Assembly: GCF_014164775.1 (NCBI RefSeq)
Contig: NZ_JACJGB010000003.1
Location: 248,001 to 312,000, forward strand
Origin: Tessaracoccus sp. MC1679
Lineage (GTDB): Bacteria; Actinomycetota; Actinomycetes; Propionibacteriales; Propionibacteriaceae
Direction of reading: 5' to 3'
Length of the DNA stretch: 64,000 nucleotides
The notes under the pieces: generated by a model
Seen by the model: only the letters and a program-made list of their open reading frames with translations
Database searches by the model: none
Told to the model about the DNA's origin: nothing
Shown here: in pieces, positions 10,712-19,064 of the stretch
How the letters are laid out: every line of letters begins with the position of its first letter
Numbering within the stretch: the stretch's first letter is position 1
Made by a program: the position numbers and the translations under genes

Positions 10712-11835
10712 CGGGCGGTCCTCACCGTGACCGGCTCCGGCGCCAGGAGAGCGGGGAGGAACGCCACCGCAAGTGCTCCCGCGAGGAGGGGTGTGAGGGT
10801 CGGCCACGCCAGCGGGACGAGCGTTGGGAAGAGGACGGCGGCGTCGTCTCCCGACCCTACCCAGCTCACGACCGCGGCGGCGCCCACGCCCGAGGCGAGG
10901 ACGAGGCTCTCATCCACACTCCAGGGGATGGGCCGGTACTGGGTGCGGCGGACGGAGGCCCCCGAGACCCGGAGCGCAGCGGCAGCGGCGGCCAGACCGC
11001 CCAGGAGGAGGCCGGCTGCCAGCAGCGGAATCCCGAACACCGGATAGTCAGGGGAACGGGCCAGGAACCGGAACGACCACACCGCCAGCAGCATCATGGC
11101 CAGCAGGCCGAGAGCCAGCGACAGCCTGCGTTGGCCCCGCGAGGAGGTGCCTGCCCGGCCGAACCCCCGGACATCCATCGATGCTGCGAGGGAGAGTGAG
11201 CGCTCCAGCGCATCGGAGAGAACGGGAACGATGATGGTCTCAACCGCGCGCAGCTTCGCCCGTCGGTTGGTCCCGTCAGGGCTGCGGCGTAGTCGTCGGG
11301 CGCGCAGCACACGTTGCAGGGATTCACCGAGTTGGGGAAGGGCGCTCACAGCCACGACGAGCACAGTGCCGGCCTCGTAGAAGGCGCCGGGCAGGCTTGC
11401 CAGCAACTTCCTGGGGTTGGCCAGGGCATTGGCCGCACCGATGCACACCACGATCGTGGCCAACCTCAATCCGTCGTAGAGCCCCGCGAGGAGCGATTCA
11501 AGCGACACCGGGCCGAGCAACCGGATGCCCGTCACCCAGGAGGGAAGGGGCACCTCCGGCAGCGTGAACAGGATGGTGGGCCCGTCGCCGCCGCCGAAGA
11601 TGATCCGGAAGACCACCCGCAGCACCACGATGAACAGGGCCAACCACAGGTAGAGCGAGAAGGACTTCGCCCAGGGGCTGTCGCCCCGCTTGGAGAGGGT
11701 GACTACGCAGGCGACGGCGATGAGGCCCGTCAAGAGCAGTGGGTTGGTGGTCATGGAGGCGGCAGCTGCCAGCGCCAGCGCCCAGGCCCACCACGAGAAC
11801 GGGTGGAGCTGGCGCGGCAGCCTCGGCCGCGACAT
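10708..11835 (-). CDS. ECF transporter transmembrane component EcfT
   Basis: 375-residue membrane scaffold that couples the ATPases to the S component. It has an N-terminal group of hydrophobic helices, the conserved coupling motif SMDVRGFGRAG near residue 220, and further hydrophobic helices to the C-terminus, longer than the minimal EcfT. The ATG at 11835 overlaps the upstream gene stop by one base (TGATG), which supports this start over an in-frame GTG 24 bases upstream. Confidence 0.9.
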   Translation of the reverse strand: MSRPRLPRQLHPFSWWAWALALAAAASMTTNPLLLTGLIAVACVVTLSKRGDSPWAKSFSLYLWLALFIVVLRVVFRIIFGGGDGPTILFTLPEVPLPSWVTGIRLLGPVSLESLLAGLYDGLRLATIVVCIGAANALANPRKLLASLPGAFYEAGTVLVVAVSALPQLGESLQRVLRARRLRRSPDGTNRRAKLRAVETIIVPVLSDALERSLSLAASMDVRGFGRAGTSSRGQRRLSLALGLLAMMLLAVWSFRFLARSPDYPVFGIPLLAAGLLLGGLAAAAAALRVSGASVRRTQYRPIPWSVDESLVLASGVGAAAVVSWVGSGDDAAVLFPTLVPLAWPTLTPLLAGALAVAFLPALLAPEPVTVRTAR

Positions 11836-12536
11836 CACTGTCCGCGGCGTCGCCACCACACCAGGCCACCGGCGGCGGCCAGGGCCACCACCACGCCGAT
11901 CCCGATGATGGTGCCGGTGGGCACTCCAGAAGCGGGCTCGTCGTCTTCGGCGTCCGTGGCCGGCGCGGAGGCATCCGCCGAGGCGATGGGGGACGCCGAC
12001 GCATCCGGTGCGGCCGAGGAGGCATCGGGTGTCGTTGCTGGGACGGACTCCGACGGTGCGGCGGAGGAGTCCTCAGGCTCGGCGGCCTCGTCGGAGAGGG
12101 GGTTGAACTGAGGGGCTTCCTGCGGCTGGTTGTAGTCCTCGAGGAGGCGCCAGCCGATCACCTGTCCGGCCTCGGGCACCAGATCCCCGGCACCGACCTG
12201 CGCGAACACCCATTCGCCCAGCTGCCCGTCCTCGACCGACGCGGTCCACAGGCTCCACCACTGCGGGTCCTCGGCCGTGACGCCGTCGACGGTGATGAAG
12301 AACGCTCCCTGGTCCGCCGCCAGCCCGGTGCTGACCATGGCCTCGGTGGCGGTGGCGAACTCGGTGGCGCAGGCGCCGGTGACCTCTTCGTGCTCCACGT
12401 GCACCCAGACGTTGCCGGCATCGACGCAGGCCACTGCCGTTTCGTCGGCCGATGCGTGGGGCGCGAGGCCTGAGAGCCCGACCGCCAGCAGGGCAGCGAG
12501 AGGAAGCGCCCAGCGGCGCGTGGTGATGGGGGACAT
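11835..12536 (-). CDS. Secreted, C-terminally membrane-anchored protein (DUF4430-like), probable cobalamin-capture component
   Basis: 233 residues: signal peptide (residues 1-30, RRWALPLAALLAVGLSGLAP), a globular part with VWVHVEHEEVTGACA and EDPQWWSLWTASVEDGQLG (resembling secreted DUF4430 domains), a low-complexity Ser/Ala/Asp/Pro stalk (residues 140-195), one membrane helix and a basic tail WWRRRGQ. The segment before the helix reads SGVPTGTIIG, only loosely like a sortase signal. First gene of the ECF operon. The ATG at 12536 is used because a longer frame runs through the riboswitch. B12 binding is inferred from operon context only. Confidence 0.8.
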   Translation of the reverse strand: MSPITTRRWALPLAALLAVGLSGLAPHASADETAVACVDAGNVWVHVEHEEVTGACATEFATATEAMVSTGLAADQGAFFITVDGVTAEDPQWWSLWTASVEDGQLGEWVFAQVGAGDLVPEAGQVIGWRLLEDYNQPQEAPQFNPLSDEAAEPEDSSAAPSESVPATTPDASSAAPDASASPIASADASAPATDAEDDEPASGVPTGTIIGIGVVVALAAAGGLVWWRRRGQ

Positions 12537-12538
12537 GT

Positions 12539-12696
12539 GGACCTCTATCCGTTGGTCCGTCGGCCAAGGGTTCTCCGCTGGTTCGCGACGGAAGTGAAAC
12601 GACCTCTGTGTTGACCGGCGGTCCGACTCCCCACAGGTGGGTTCACGGTTGCGCGACAGTTCCGGGATCGCACCGGATTCACCTGCCAACGGCGAC
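12539..12696 (-). promoter_or_regulatory. Cobalamin (B12) riboswitch with ribosome-binding-site hairpin
   Basis: On the minus strand this leader holds the cobalamin aptamer landmarks in order: GGCAGGTGAATCC (12675-12687 region), CCCGGAACTGTCGCGC (12651-12666), the following CAACCGTGA, and GAGTCGGACCGCC (12617-12629), with closing GTTG/CAAC pairing. Downstream, GGACC (12554-12558) can pair with GGTCC (12539-12543) across the AGAGG ribosome binding site, suggesting translational control. A TAATGT box at 12696-12701 could be the -10 element. It sits directly before the ECF operon. Confidence 0.85.
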
Positions 12697-12747
12697 ACAT
12701 TACCCCACCGCTAGGCTGGGCCTCACCCCTACCCTCGAGGAGCGCGC

Positions 12748-13413
12748 ATGCTGCCCCAGGCCCTCGTCTTCGACATGGACGGCACGTTGACCGACACTGA
12801 GGCCGTGTGGGACGTGGTGAGGCGCGGCCTCGCGACTGACGCCGGCCTCCCGTGGCCCGACGGCGCCACCCAGGCGATGATGGGGATGAGCACCCAGGAG
12901 TGGAGCTCCTTCCTCGTGCACACTGTGGGGCTGCCCGTCGCGCCCGAGGAGGCGGCCCGGCTCACGGTGGAGGCGATGGCCGAGCACTATCGTGGCGGGA
13001 TCACGTTGCTGCCAGGCGCTGTGGAATCGGTCCGGCGCATGGCCGAGCTCTGCCCTGTGGCGATCGCGAGCTCGTCGCCACGGCTGCTGATCGACGCGGC
13101 GGTGGAGGTGATGGGCCTGACTGACGTGTTGACGGCCACCGTGTCCACCGAGGAGGTGGCACGCGGGAAGCCCTCCCCGGACGGCTACCTGCGCGCCTGC
13201 GAACTCCTGGGGGCAGATCCCCGGCTCAGTGTCGCCGTCGAGGACGCGCCCAACGGACTCCTCTCGGCGCTGGCCGCGGGGATGGCCGTGGTGGCCGTCC
13301 CCCCGCACTTCCACCCGCCGGCGGCCGAGCTCCTCGCCCGGACGACCGTTCTCGGGAGTCTCAACGAGCTCATCCCCGAGCTCGTCGAGACGCTCATCCC
13401 AGCTGCCACGTGA
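12748..13413 (+). CDS. HAD-family hydrolase (beta-phosphoglucomutase-like phosphatase)
   Basis: 221 residues. Motif I is VFDMDGTLTDTE with nucleophile Asp near residue 9. Motif II lies in PVAIASSSPR, the lysine in GKPSPDGYL and motif III in VAVEDAPNGLLSA. The cap domain between motifs I and II makes it a subclass I enzyme of the beta-phosphoglucomutase/sugar-phosphatase type; substrate unknown. GAGGAG precedes the ATG, and TAGGCT (12712-12717) is a likely -10 box divergent from the riboswitch transcript. The 3' end overlaps the convergent next gene by 20 bases. Confidence 0.88.
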   Translation: MLPQALVFDMDGTLTDTEAVWDVVRRGLATDAGLPWPDGATQAMMGMSTQEWSSFLVHTVGLPVAPEEAARLTVEAMAEHYRGGITLLPGAVESVRRMAELCPVAIASSSPRLLIDAAVEVMGLTDVLTATVSTEEVARGKPSPDGYLRACELLGADPRLSVAVEDAPNGLLSALAAGMAVVAVPPHFHPPAAELLARTTVLGSLNELIPELVETLIPAAT

Positions 13414-16400
13414 CCTGCCGGCCGAGCGTGCCGGCGAGTTCCTCAGCTGCGCCGGGGCGGGTGGACGTCTCCAGCCGTGCCTTCATCGCGTCGATCCGCT
13501 GGCCGATGCCGAGCCGCTCCGCCGCCGCAGCATTGGTGGGTTCCTCGATGAACTTCGTCATGGCCGCCACCGCGTTGCGTTGGTGCGTCGAGTCCGACTC
13601 GCTCTGCGACTCCAACCGGGCGCGGTACCACGCCGAGGACAGCACGTCCTCGCGGTCGAAGAGGCGGCGGAACCGCTCGTCGTGCAGGGTCATCCCGGCG
13701 GACTCGCCGGTGGCCATGATCTCCAGTAGCGCCCTGATCGGCGGAACGGCCAGGGCGACCGTGCCGTCGTCGAGGTAGGACTGGGCGACCCGCTTGTGCG
13801 TGGTCACGATGGTGCGCACGGAGGCGACGTAGGCCGCCACGTCCTGCAACTCGGGTTGCAGCATGTTCTCCGAGAACACCACGTGGGGGTGCATGAAGAT
13901 CCGGCCGAAGTACTTGGCCTGGAACTTCGACGTCATGCGGTAGCCGAGCCGGCTGGCCTCGATGAGCTCGCCCTCATGCTCGAAGTCCGGGACCTGCTCG
14001 AGCGCACCCTCGGCGATGAGGCATCGGGCGTCTCGCTCCTCGGGCGTCATCCGGGAGAACACCTCCGGCACCAGGAGCGAGATGTCGTGATCGACCCGCA
14101 CGTTGGGGCCGATCACACCGGCGCTGGAGAGCCAGCCGTCGTAACCGGTCAGCGCGAACGACAGGAACGCGGCGTTGAGGTCGATCACCGAGGGCAGGGC
14201 GTTGAACGGACCTTTGGTCATCGCGCCCTCTGAACCGGCCCCCGTCGTCGAAGGCGACTTGCCGGTCATCGACGAGATGAATTCCATGAACAGCTCGGGC
14301 AACTCCATGTAGTGGAGCGGGGCGTAGGCGCACAGCGGCGGCACGCCGTCCTCCGCCGCGTTGTTGCGCCGACCCGCCGCCACCACGTCCACGGGGAGAC
14401 GCAGCGGCTCGGCCATGGCCAGCCTCCGATGGAGCCGCGCCACCATCTCCGCCAGCACCGTCTCCCTGGGGCGGGCGATGTCCTGGCGGACCTGAAGGTA
14501 GCGGGGATTCTTGGACCGCGCGCCGTTGATCAGCCGCGGGTGCGCCGAGGAGACGAAGTAGCCGGGGACCCCCTCGCCGCCCTTGGCCACTCTCCGGATC
14601 AGCTCCTGGATGGGCTTGGAGAAGGTGGAGAACGCGATGGCGTCGTCGACGAGCTCGCGGGCGTCCGCAGTGGTCAACGGCTCGAAGTTGCTGAGGAAGG
14701 CGCCGCCGGCGATGTCGAACTCTGCCTGCCTGTCGTAGCCGCGGTGGATCGCATCGTCGGGCCGCTGGAACAGGAGCTGTTCGCAGTTGGTGACGTACTT
14801 CCTCGACAGGCCGTCCTCGCGCCCGGCGACCGTGCCTGGGACCACGATGCTGGCGGTGATGTCGTCTTCTGTCTGCACCTTCGCGGCGGGGTGGAAGTCG
14901 TGCCTGAGGCCGAACAGGCGCCAAGACCCGTCAGGGGCGAATCCCACGCGCAGCATGTTGACGGTGATCTTGTCGCCGTCGAGGCGCAGCGCGTGCCCCG
15001 CCCGTCCGTTGATGCGCCCCACCGAGAAGTGGGGGGCCCACTCGCCGCCCCACTCGGGGCGGTAGAAGCGCTTGACGACGAACACCAGTTCCTTGATGTG
15101 GTGTGGGATGGACTCCACCCAGGCGTTGTACTCGTCGGTGTAGTCGGGGCTCGGGGTGAGCAGCTTGATCACGCTGCCCACGGAGCGCTCATCGGACAGG
15201 AGCGGGCGGAAATCGGCGGCGGCGGGATCGAGGAAGCGTTGCGAGAAGTCGCGGACCACGATGGCGTCCACCTGGGCCATGTCCTCGACGAAGTCCGCCA
15301 CGTAGGCGTTGCCGAACACGAACGCGTCCGTGATGGACTTTGAGATCTCGGACTTGCCGCCCCCGGAGACCGTGGCCGGCTTGTGGCACGACGTGGCGAT
15401 GGGGGAGGTGCCGAGCAGCGTCCACTGGGCGCCGTCGGCTTCGATGTGGGCCAGTTCGACGACGTAGCCGTCGGGGCTGACGTAATAGGTGTCGGCCCGC
15501 AGTGCGATCGTGCTCGCAGCGCCGTCGCGACCCCAGGTGATGGTGCTGTCGCGCAGGGAGAAGGTGGCCAACTCCGGCACGAGCACGATGTGTGGCTGCT
15601 CAAGGTCCAGGGCGTGCCCCTCCGGTTGCCGCGCGAAGCGCTCCGGGTTCCGGGCGATGACGTCGTCCAAGCGGTAGGACGGGTCCCCGTAGGTGTGGGT
15701 GTAGGTCTGGCCAAGGTTGTAGCGGGGGAAGGTGATGGCGCCGCCCGAATGCTCCTCCTCGACCATGCCGAGGAGGTTGGCCGAATAGCTGATCTGCGCC
15801 TTGACCTCCTTCTTGCAGTAGCCGAAGTAGTTGTCCGCGATGACGGTGACGATGACGCCCCGCTCGTCCCTGGCGCAGGCTTTGAACGCGGAGCCGTTGT
15901 TGTACAGCTCGTTCTCGTCGCGCCAGCACATCCCGTCGCGGCGCTGGCGTTGGCTGGCGTCGTCGTAGTGGGGGAGCCCCAGTTCCTTCTTGGTGAGCCG
16001 GGTGAGGTGCGGGGCCAGGACCACGAGGCCGGTGTGCCCGGTCCACTCGGCGGGGTTGAGCGAGCCGTCGTTCTCCGGCAGGTAGGGGTCGCCGCCGTTG
16101 CCGAAGATGCCCTCCACGAAGTCGAGGTTTGCCATCAACGTGGCCGGTGCGATGAAGCGGGTCTCCATCCGGCGTTCGACGGTGTAGCCGGGCACGGCTG
16201 GGACGACGATCGGGCGCAGCAGCAGCGAGACCCAGCATTTCGGCTGATCCGGCTGCGCGGCGGTGTAGGGCAGCACCATGGCCTCGTCGGGCGGAAGGAA
16301 CGCCTGCTCCATCAACCGCCCGAAGACACCGCGGGGAACCGCGATCTTGTCGTCCTGAATGGGGAGGCCACCCTCGGCGATGTGGAACACGCCCTTGGTG

Positions 16401-16774
16401 GTGCGACGGTCGTTGGCCGGGTTGTGCAGGATGCCGTTGACGAGGCGGTAGCTGGTGAGGAGCTCCGAGGTGAACGTGTCACCGTCGACGGGCAGCGACA
16501 TCTCGCGTGCCAGCCCGGCCTGATCGAGTACCAGGGTCTGTCGCGGCAGGCAGGGCTGGGCCCCGGTTCCGTCGAGGTAGGAATCGAGAAAGTTCTGGAT
16601 GCGGGTGTCGACGGCGGGTAGCCGGTGGGCGAGGCGCCTGTTGAGTTCGCGTTGCCGCGCCAGGATGGGCCGGACCAGATCCACTGCGCGCCCGGCCGCA
16701 CCCTCAGAGGGCAGCGGGAGCCCGAGCAGGCCGAGGCGGAGGTTGATAGCTGCGGTGTCCGCGAAAGTCGCCAT
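13394..16774 (-). CDS. Predicted PPi-dependent phosphoenolpyruvate carboxykinase (very large protein)
   Basis: 1126 residues, soluble, without membrane segments. Length, the glycine-rich GGGKSEISKS loop at about residue 470 preceded by CHKPATVS, and presence in a propionibacterial-type genome fit the pyrophosphate-type PEPCK described from Propionibacterium freudenreichii and Entamoeba, which converts oxaloacetate and PPi to PEP, CO2 and phosphate. It is unrelated in length to the roughly 600-residue GTP- or ATP-type enzymes. A CATAGT box (16780-16785) ends five bases before the ATG, suggesting a leaderless mRNA. The assignment is by recall of the family, not by alignment; a conserved uncharacterised protein is the alternative. 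Confidence 0.65.
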   Translation of the reverse strand: MATFADTAAINLRLGLLGLPLPSEGAAGRAVDLVRPILARQRELNRRLAHRLPAVDTRIQNFLDSYLDGTGAQPCLPRQTLVLDQAGLAREMSLPVDGDTFTSELLTSYRLVNGILHNPANDRRTTKGVFHIAEGGLPIQDDKIAVPRGVFGRLMEQAFLPPDEAMVLPYTAAQPDQPKCWVSLLLRPIVVPAVPGYTVERRMETRFIAPATLMANLDFVEGIFGNGGDPYLPENDGSLNPAEWTGHTGLVVLAPHLTRLTKKELGLPHYDDASQRQRRDGMCWRDENELYNNGSAFKACARDERGVIVTVIADNYFGYCKKEVKAQISYSANLLGMVEEEHSGGAITFPRYNLGQTYTHTYGDPSYRLDDVIARNPERFARQPEGHALDLEQPHIVLVPELATFSLRDSTITWGRDGAASTIALRADTYYVSPDGYVVELAHIEADGAQWTLLGTSPIATSCHKPATVSGGGKSEISKSITDAFVFGNAYVADFVEDMAQVDAIVVRDFSQRFLDPAAADFRPLLSDERSVGSVIKLLTPSPDYTDEYNAWVESIPHHIKELVFVVKRFYRPEWGGEWAPHFSVGRINGRAGHALRLDGDKITVNMLRVGFAPDGSWRLFGLRHDFHPAAKVQTEDDITASIVVPGTVAGREDGLSRKYVTNCEQLLFQRPDDAIHRGYDRQAEFDIAGGAFLSNFEPLTTADARELVDDAIAFSTFSKPIQELIRRVAKGGEGVPGYFVSSAHPRLINGARSKNPRYLQVRQDIARPRETVLAEMVARLHRRLAMAEPLRLPVDVVAAGRRNNAAEDGVPPLCAYAPLHYMELPELFMEFISSMTGKSPSTTGAGSEGAMTKGPFNALPSVIDLNAAFLSFALTGYDGWLSSAGVIGPNVRVDHDISLLVPEVFSRMTPEERDARCLIAEGALEQVPDFEHEGELIEASRLGYRMTSKFQAKYFGRIFMHPHVVFSENMLQPELQDVAAYVASVRTIVTTHKRVAQSYLDDGTVALAVPPIRALLEIMATGESAGMTLHDERFRRLFDREDVLSSAWYRARLESQSESDSTHQRNAVAAMTKFIEEPTNAAAAERLGIGQRIDAMKARLETSTRPGAAEELAGTLGRQVTWQLG

Positions 16775-16779
16775 GGTTC

Positions 16780-16785
16780 ACTATG
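16780..16785 (-). promoter_or_regulatory. Candidate leaderless -10 box (CATAGT)
   Basis: Reads CATAGT on the minus strand, 5 bases before the ATG of the predicted PPi-PEPCK gene, with no ribosome binding site between them. Confidence 0.4.
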
Positions 16786-16842
16786 GACTTCGCACTGGTC
16801 CGGACAAAGCGGGGGTCCCCCCTCAAGCGCGATTGACCTCCT

Positions 16843-17232
16843 TTAGGATGCGGCGGCCCGGTGCACCGACTCGATGGCCTCGACCACCCGGTCGTTGAGT
16901 GGGGCGAGGTGGGCGAAGTCCTTCGGCGGATCACCACGGTAGAGGGGCCTGACGCACGTCAACTCCTCGTACAGGTCCTCCTTGGTGAAGTTCGTGCGCC
17001 TGGCCAGCATGCGCAACCCGCCGTGTGCCTCACGAAGGTCGTGCAGCCGCCCACGCCACCCCGGGTTGGACAGGGGCGCACCCTCTGAGTCCATGGCCTC
17101 GGTCAGGGCGCTGAGCGCCTCGATGAGATCGCTCAGGTAGGGCCGGACGCTCTCCGGGCTGAAGGGCGACAGGACGACCTCGCCGTCGTCGTCGCCGGTG
17201 TCGCGCCGCAGCAGCTTGTCGAGAAAACCCAT
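16843..17232 (-). CDS. Hypothetical protein, 129 residues
   Basis: No family recognised. It starts MGFLDKLLRR, then has an acidic stretch and a probably all-helical body (YLSDLIEALSALTEAM, DRVVEAIESVHRAA). No signal peptide or membrane segment. The ATG at 17232 follows AGGGTGACC; an upstream in-frame ATG at 17262 lacks a good site. It lies upstream of and in the same direction as the PPi-PEPCK gene, 68 bases apart. Confidence 0.7.
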   Translation of the reverse strand: MGFLDKLLRRDTGDDDGEVVLSPFSPESVRPYLSDLIEALSALTEAMDSEGAPLSNPGWRGRLHDLREAHGGLRMLARRTNFTKEDLYEELTCVRPLYRGDPPKDFAHLAPLNDRVVEAIESVHRAAAS

Positions 17233-17310
17233 GATGGTCACCCTTCGTCGTCGATTCTCCAACGGTAGCGCCTGGCCGGTGGCCGGCGACGTGGCCGGGC
17301 CCGCGAAAGA

Positions 17311-17514
17311 TCAATCGAAGCGGGACTCGCTCTCCGCGTTGGTCAGCCCACCCAGGGAGTCTCCCGGCAGTTCGCTCGAGGTGGGATGGTGCTGATGCCC
17401 GCCCGCGTCGGGATCCAGCACGCTGTGTCCTGGGCCGGCATCTGGGTCCAGGATGTCCTGGCTCGGGTGGATCTCAGGGTCGTAGACCTCATCGTCCGGG
17501 TGGGTGCTCATCAT
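17311..17514 (-). CDS. Small Asp/His/Pro-rich hypothetical protein
   Basis: 67 residues, very acidic, with two copies of LDPDAG separated by a histidine-containing linker (positions 22-40) and further DP/DPE pairs. Probably unstructured, perhaps metal-binding. AGAGGAGCGAGG just before the ATG argues that it is translated. No family recognised. Confidence 0.55.
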   Translation of the reverse strand: MMSTHPDDEVYDPEIHPSQDILDPDAGPGHSVLDPDAGGHQHHPTSSELPGDSLGGLTNAESESRFD

Positions 17515-17684
17515 GGCCTCGCTCCTCTTGCTGGGGGATCGACGCTACCCCCAATGCAGACCGCGTGCGGCGGTTTCAGCCCACCCGCGGCCCGGCGGTG
17601 GGAGACTGAAGAAGAGAGAGCGGGCGACGACGCCCGACCGCCTGCCGCCCCCCTCACGTTCGCAGTGTGACGAGGAGGCTGAAC

Positions 17685-18563
17685 ATGTTCGAGCAGCAGT
17701 ATCAGAAGATGGCCGAGGCCCCAGGCTTCGTGGCCGCGTTGGATCAGAGCGGCGGCAGCACGCCACGGACGCTGCAGCGCTACGGCGTGGAGGCGTGGGT
17801 TGATGAGGCCGAGATGTTCGAGAAGGTGCACGCGATGCGCTCCCGGATCATGGCGAGTGCCAGTTTCGACGGCGACCGGATCCTCGCCACCATCCTCTTC
17901 GCCCACACCGTGGACCGTCAGGTGGACGGCCGTCCCACGCCGGAATACCTGTGGGAGGCCAAGCGCATCGTGCCCATCCTCAAGGTGGACAAGGGGTTGG
18001 TGGAGGAGCGCGACGGAGCCCAGCTGATGAAGGACATCGACAGACTCGACGAGGTGCTTGCCGACGCACTCGCCAAGGGCGTCTTCGGCACGAAGATGCG
18101 GTCGGTGGTGCGGGCACCGGGGGCGGGGGCTGAGGCCGCCGTCGCGCAGCAGCTTTACCTCGGACGCCGCATCCTCGCCGCGGGTCTGGTGCCGATCCTG
18201 GAGCCGGAGGTGGACATCACCTCACCCCACAAGGCGGAGGCAGAACGGCATGTCCACGATCTGCTCGCGGTGGGTCTGGACGACCTGCCTGAGGGGGAGC
18301 GGGTCATGCTGAAGCTCACCCTGCCGGAGCACGACGACCTGTACGCGGACCTGGTGGCGCACCCGCGGGTGCTGCGCGTGTTCGCGCTCTCGGGCGGGTA
18401 CTCCCGCGCGGAGGCCACGGAGCGCCTGGCCAGGCAACACGGCGTGGTGGCCAGCTTTGCGCGCGCTCTGATGGAGGGTCTGAACATCAATCAGTCCGAC
18501 GAGGAGTTCGACCGGGTCCTGGACAGCTCCATCGCGGAGATCTACGCGGCGTCCATGGCCTGA
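17685..18563 (+). CDS. fda: Class I fructose-bisphosphate aldolase
   Basis: Cleaves fructose 1,6-bisphosphate into two triose phosphates through a Schiff-base lysine. The 292 residues resemble the staphylococcal class I enzyme throughout: GFVAALDQSGGSTP near the N-terminus, VPILKVDKGL, FGTKMRS, LVPILEPEVDI, VMLKLTLPE (expected Schiff-base lysine) and LSGGYSR. The ATG at 17685 follows GAGGAGG seven bases upstream and is preferred to the GTG at 17667. Convergent with trmL. Confidence 0.93.
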   Translation: MFEQQYQKMAEAPGFVAALDQSGGSTPRTLQRYGVEAWVDEAEMFEKVHAMRSRIMASASFDGDRILATILFAHTVDRQVDGRPTPEYLWEAKRIVPILKVDKGLVEERDGAQLMKDIDRLDEVLADALAKGVFGTKMRSVVRAPGAGAEAAVAQQLYLGRRILAAGLVPILEPEVDITSPHKAEAERHVHDLLAVGLDDLPEGERVMLKLTLPEHDDLYADLVAHPRVLRVFALSGGYSRAEATERLARQHGVVASFARALMEGLNINQSDEEFDRVLDSSIAEIYAASMA

Positions 18564-18572
18564 GGCACGCTC

Positions 18573-19064
18573 TCAGGCGGCTCCGTGGTGTCCAAGTTGG
18601 CGCCACGCCTCGTAGACGGCGATGGCGGCGGCGTTGGCCAGGTTCAGTGAACGCATTCCGGGCCGCATCGGGATACGCACGCGCTCGGTGATGCGAGGAT
18701 CGGCCAACACGTCAGCGGCCAGTCCCGTGGGTTCGGGACCGAAGAGGAGAACGTCCCCGGGCGCGTAGGACACGTCGGTGTAGGCATCCTCGGCGTGGGC
18801 GGTGAAGGCGAACACGCGCGCCGGCAGCAGAGCGCCGTAGGCCGCGGCCAGCGATCCGTGGACGAAGGTGGCGGCCTCGTCTCGATAGTCCAGGCCGGCG
18901 CGGCGCAGCTTGGCGTCGTCCATGTCGAACCCGAGTGGCCGCGCCAGGTGGAGTTCGGCGCCGGTCACAGCCGCTAGCCGCATCGTCGCGCCGGTGTTGT
19001 TGGGGATCTGAGGCGCGTGGAAGAGAATGCGCAGCGGCCGGGTGTTGGGGCCCGGCCCGGTCAC
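18573..19064 (-). CDS. trmL: tRNA (cytidine(34)-2'-O)-methyltransferase
   Basis: 163-residue SpoU/TrmH-fold enzyme that methylates the wobble ribose of tRNA-Leu isoacceptors. The three knot motifs are visible: APQIPNNTGATMRLAA, LFGPEPTGL and IPMRPGMRSLNLANAAAIAV. GTG start inside the end of the degenerate acetyltransferase (GTGA overlap), so it is probably transcribed and translated from that gene's promoter. Confidence 0.92.
   Translation of the reverse strand: MTGPGPNTRPLRILFHAPQIPNNTGATMRLAAVTGAELHLARPLGFDMDDAKLRRAGLDYRDEAATFVHGSLAAAYGALLPARVFAFTAHAEDAYTDVSYAPGDVLLFGPEPTGLAADVLADPRITERVRIPMRPGMRSLNLANAAAIAVYEAWRQLGHHGAA

Noticed and set aside
9152-10807. Longer start for the fused ATPase at 10807
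   Set aside because: The extra 32 residues are low-complexity and overlap ecfT by about 100 bases; ATG 10711 begins the ABC domain.
14312-16621. Two long plus-strand open frames opposite the 1126-residue gene
   Set aside because: Composition is typical of antisense shadow frames in high-GC DNA; the minus strand gives a coherent protein.
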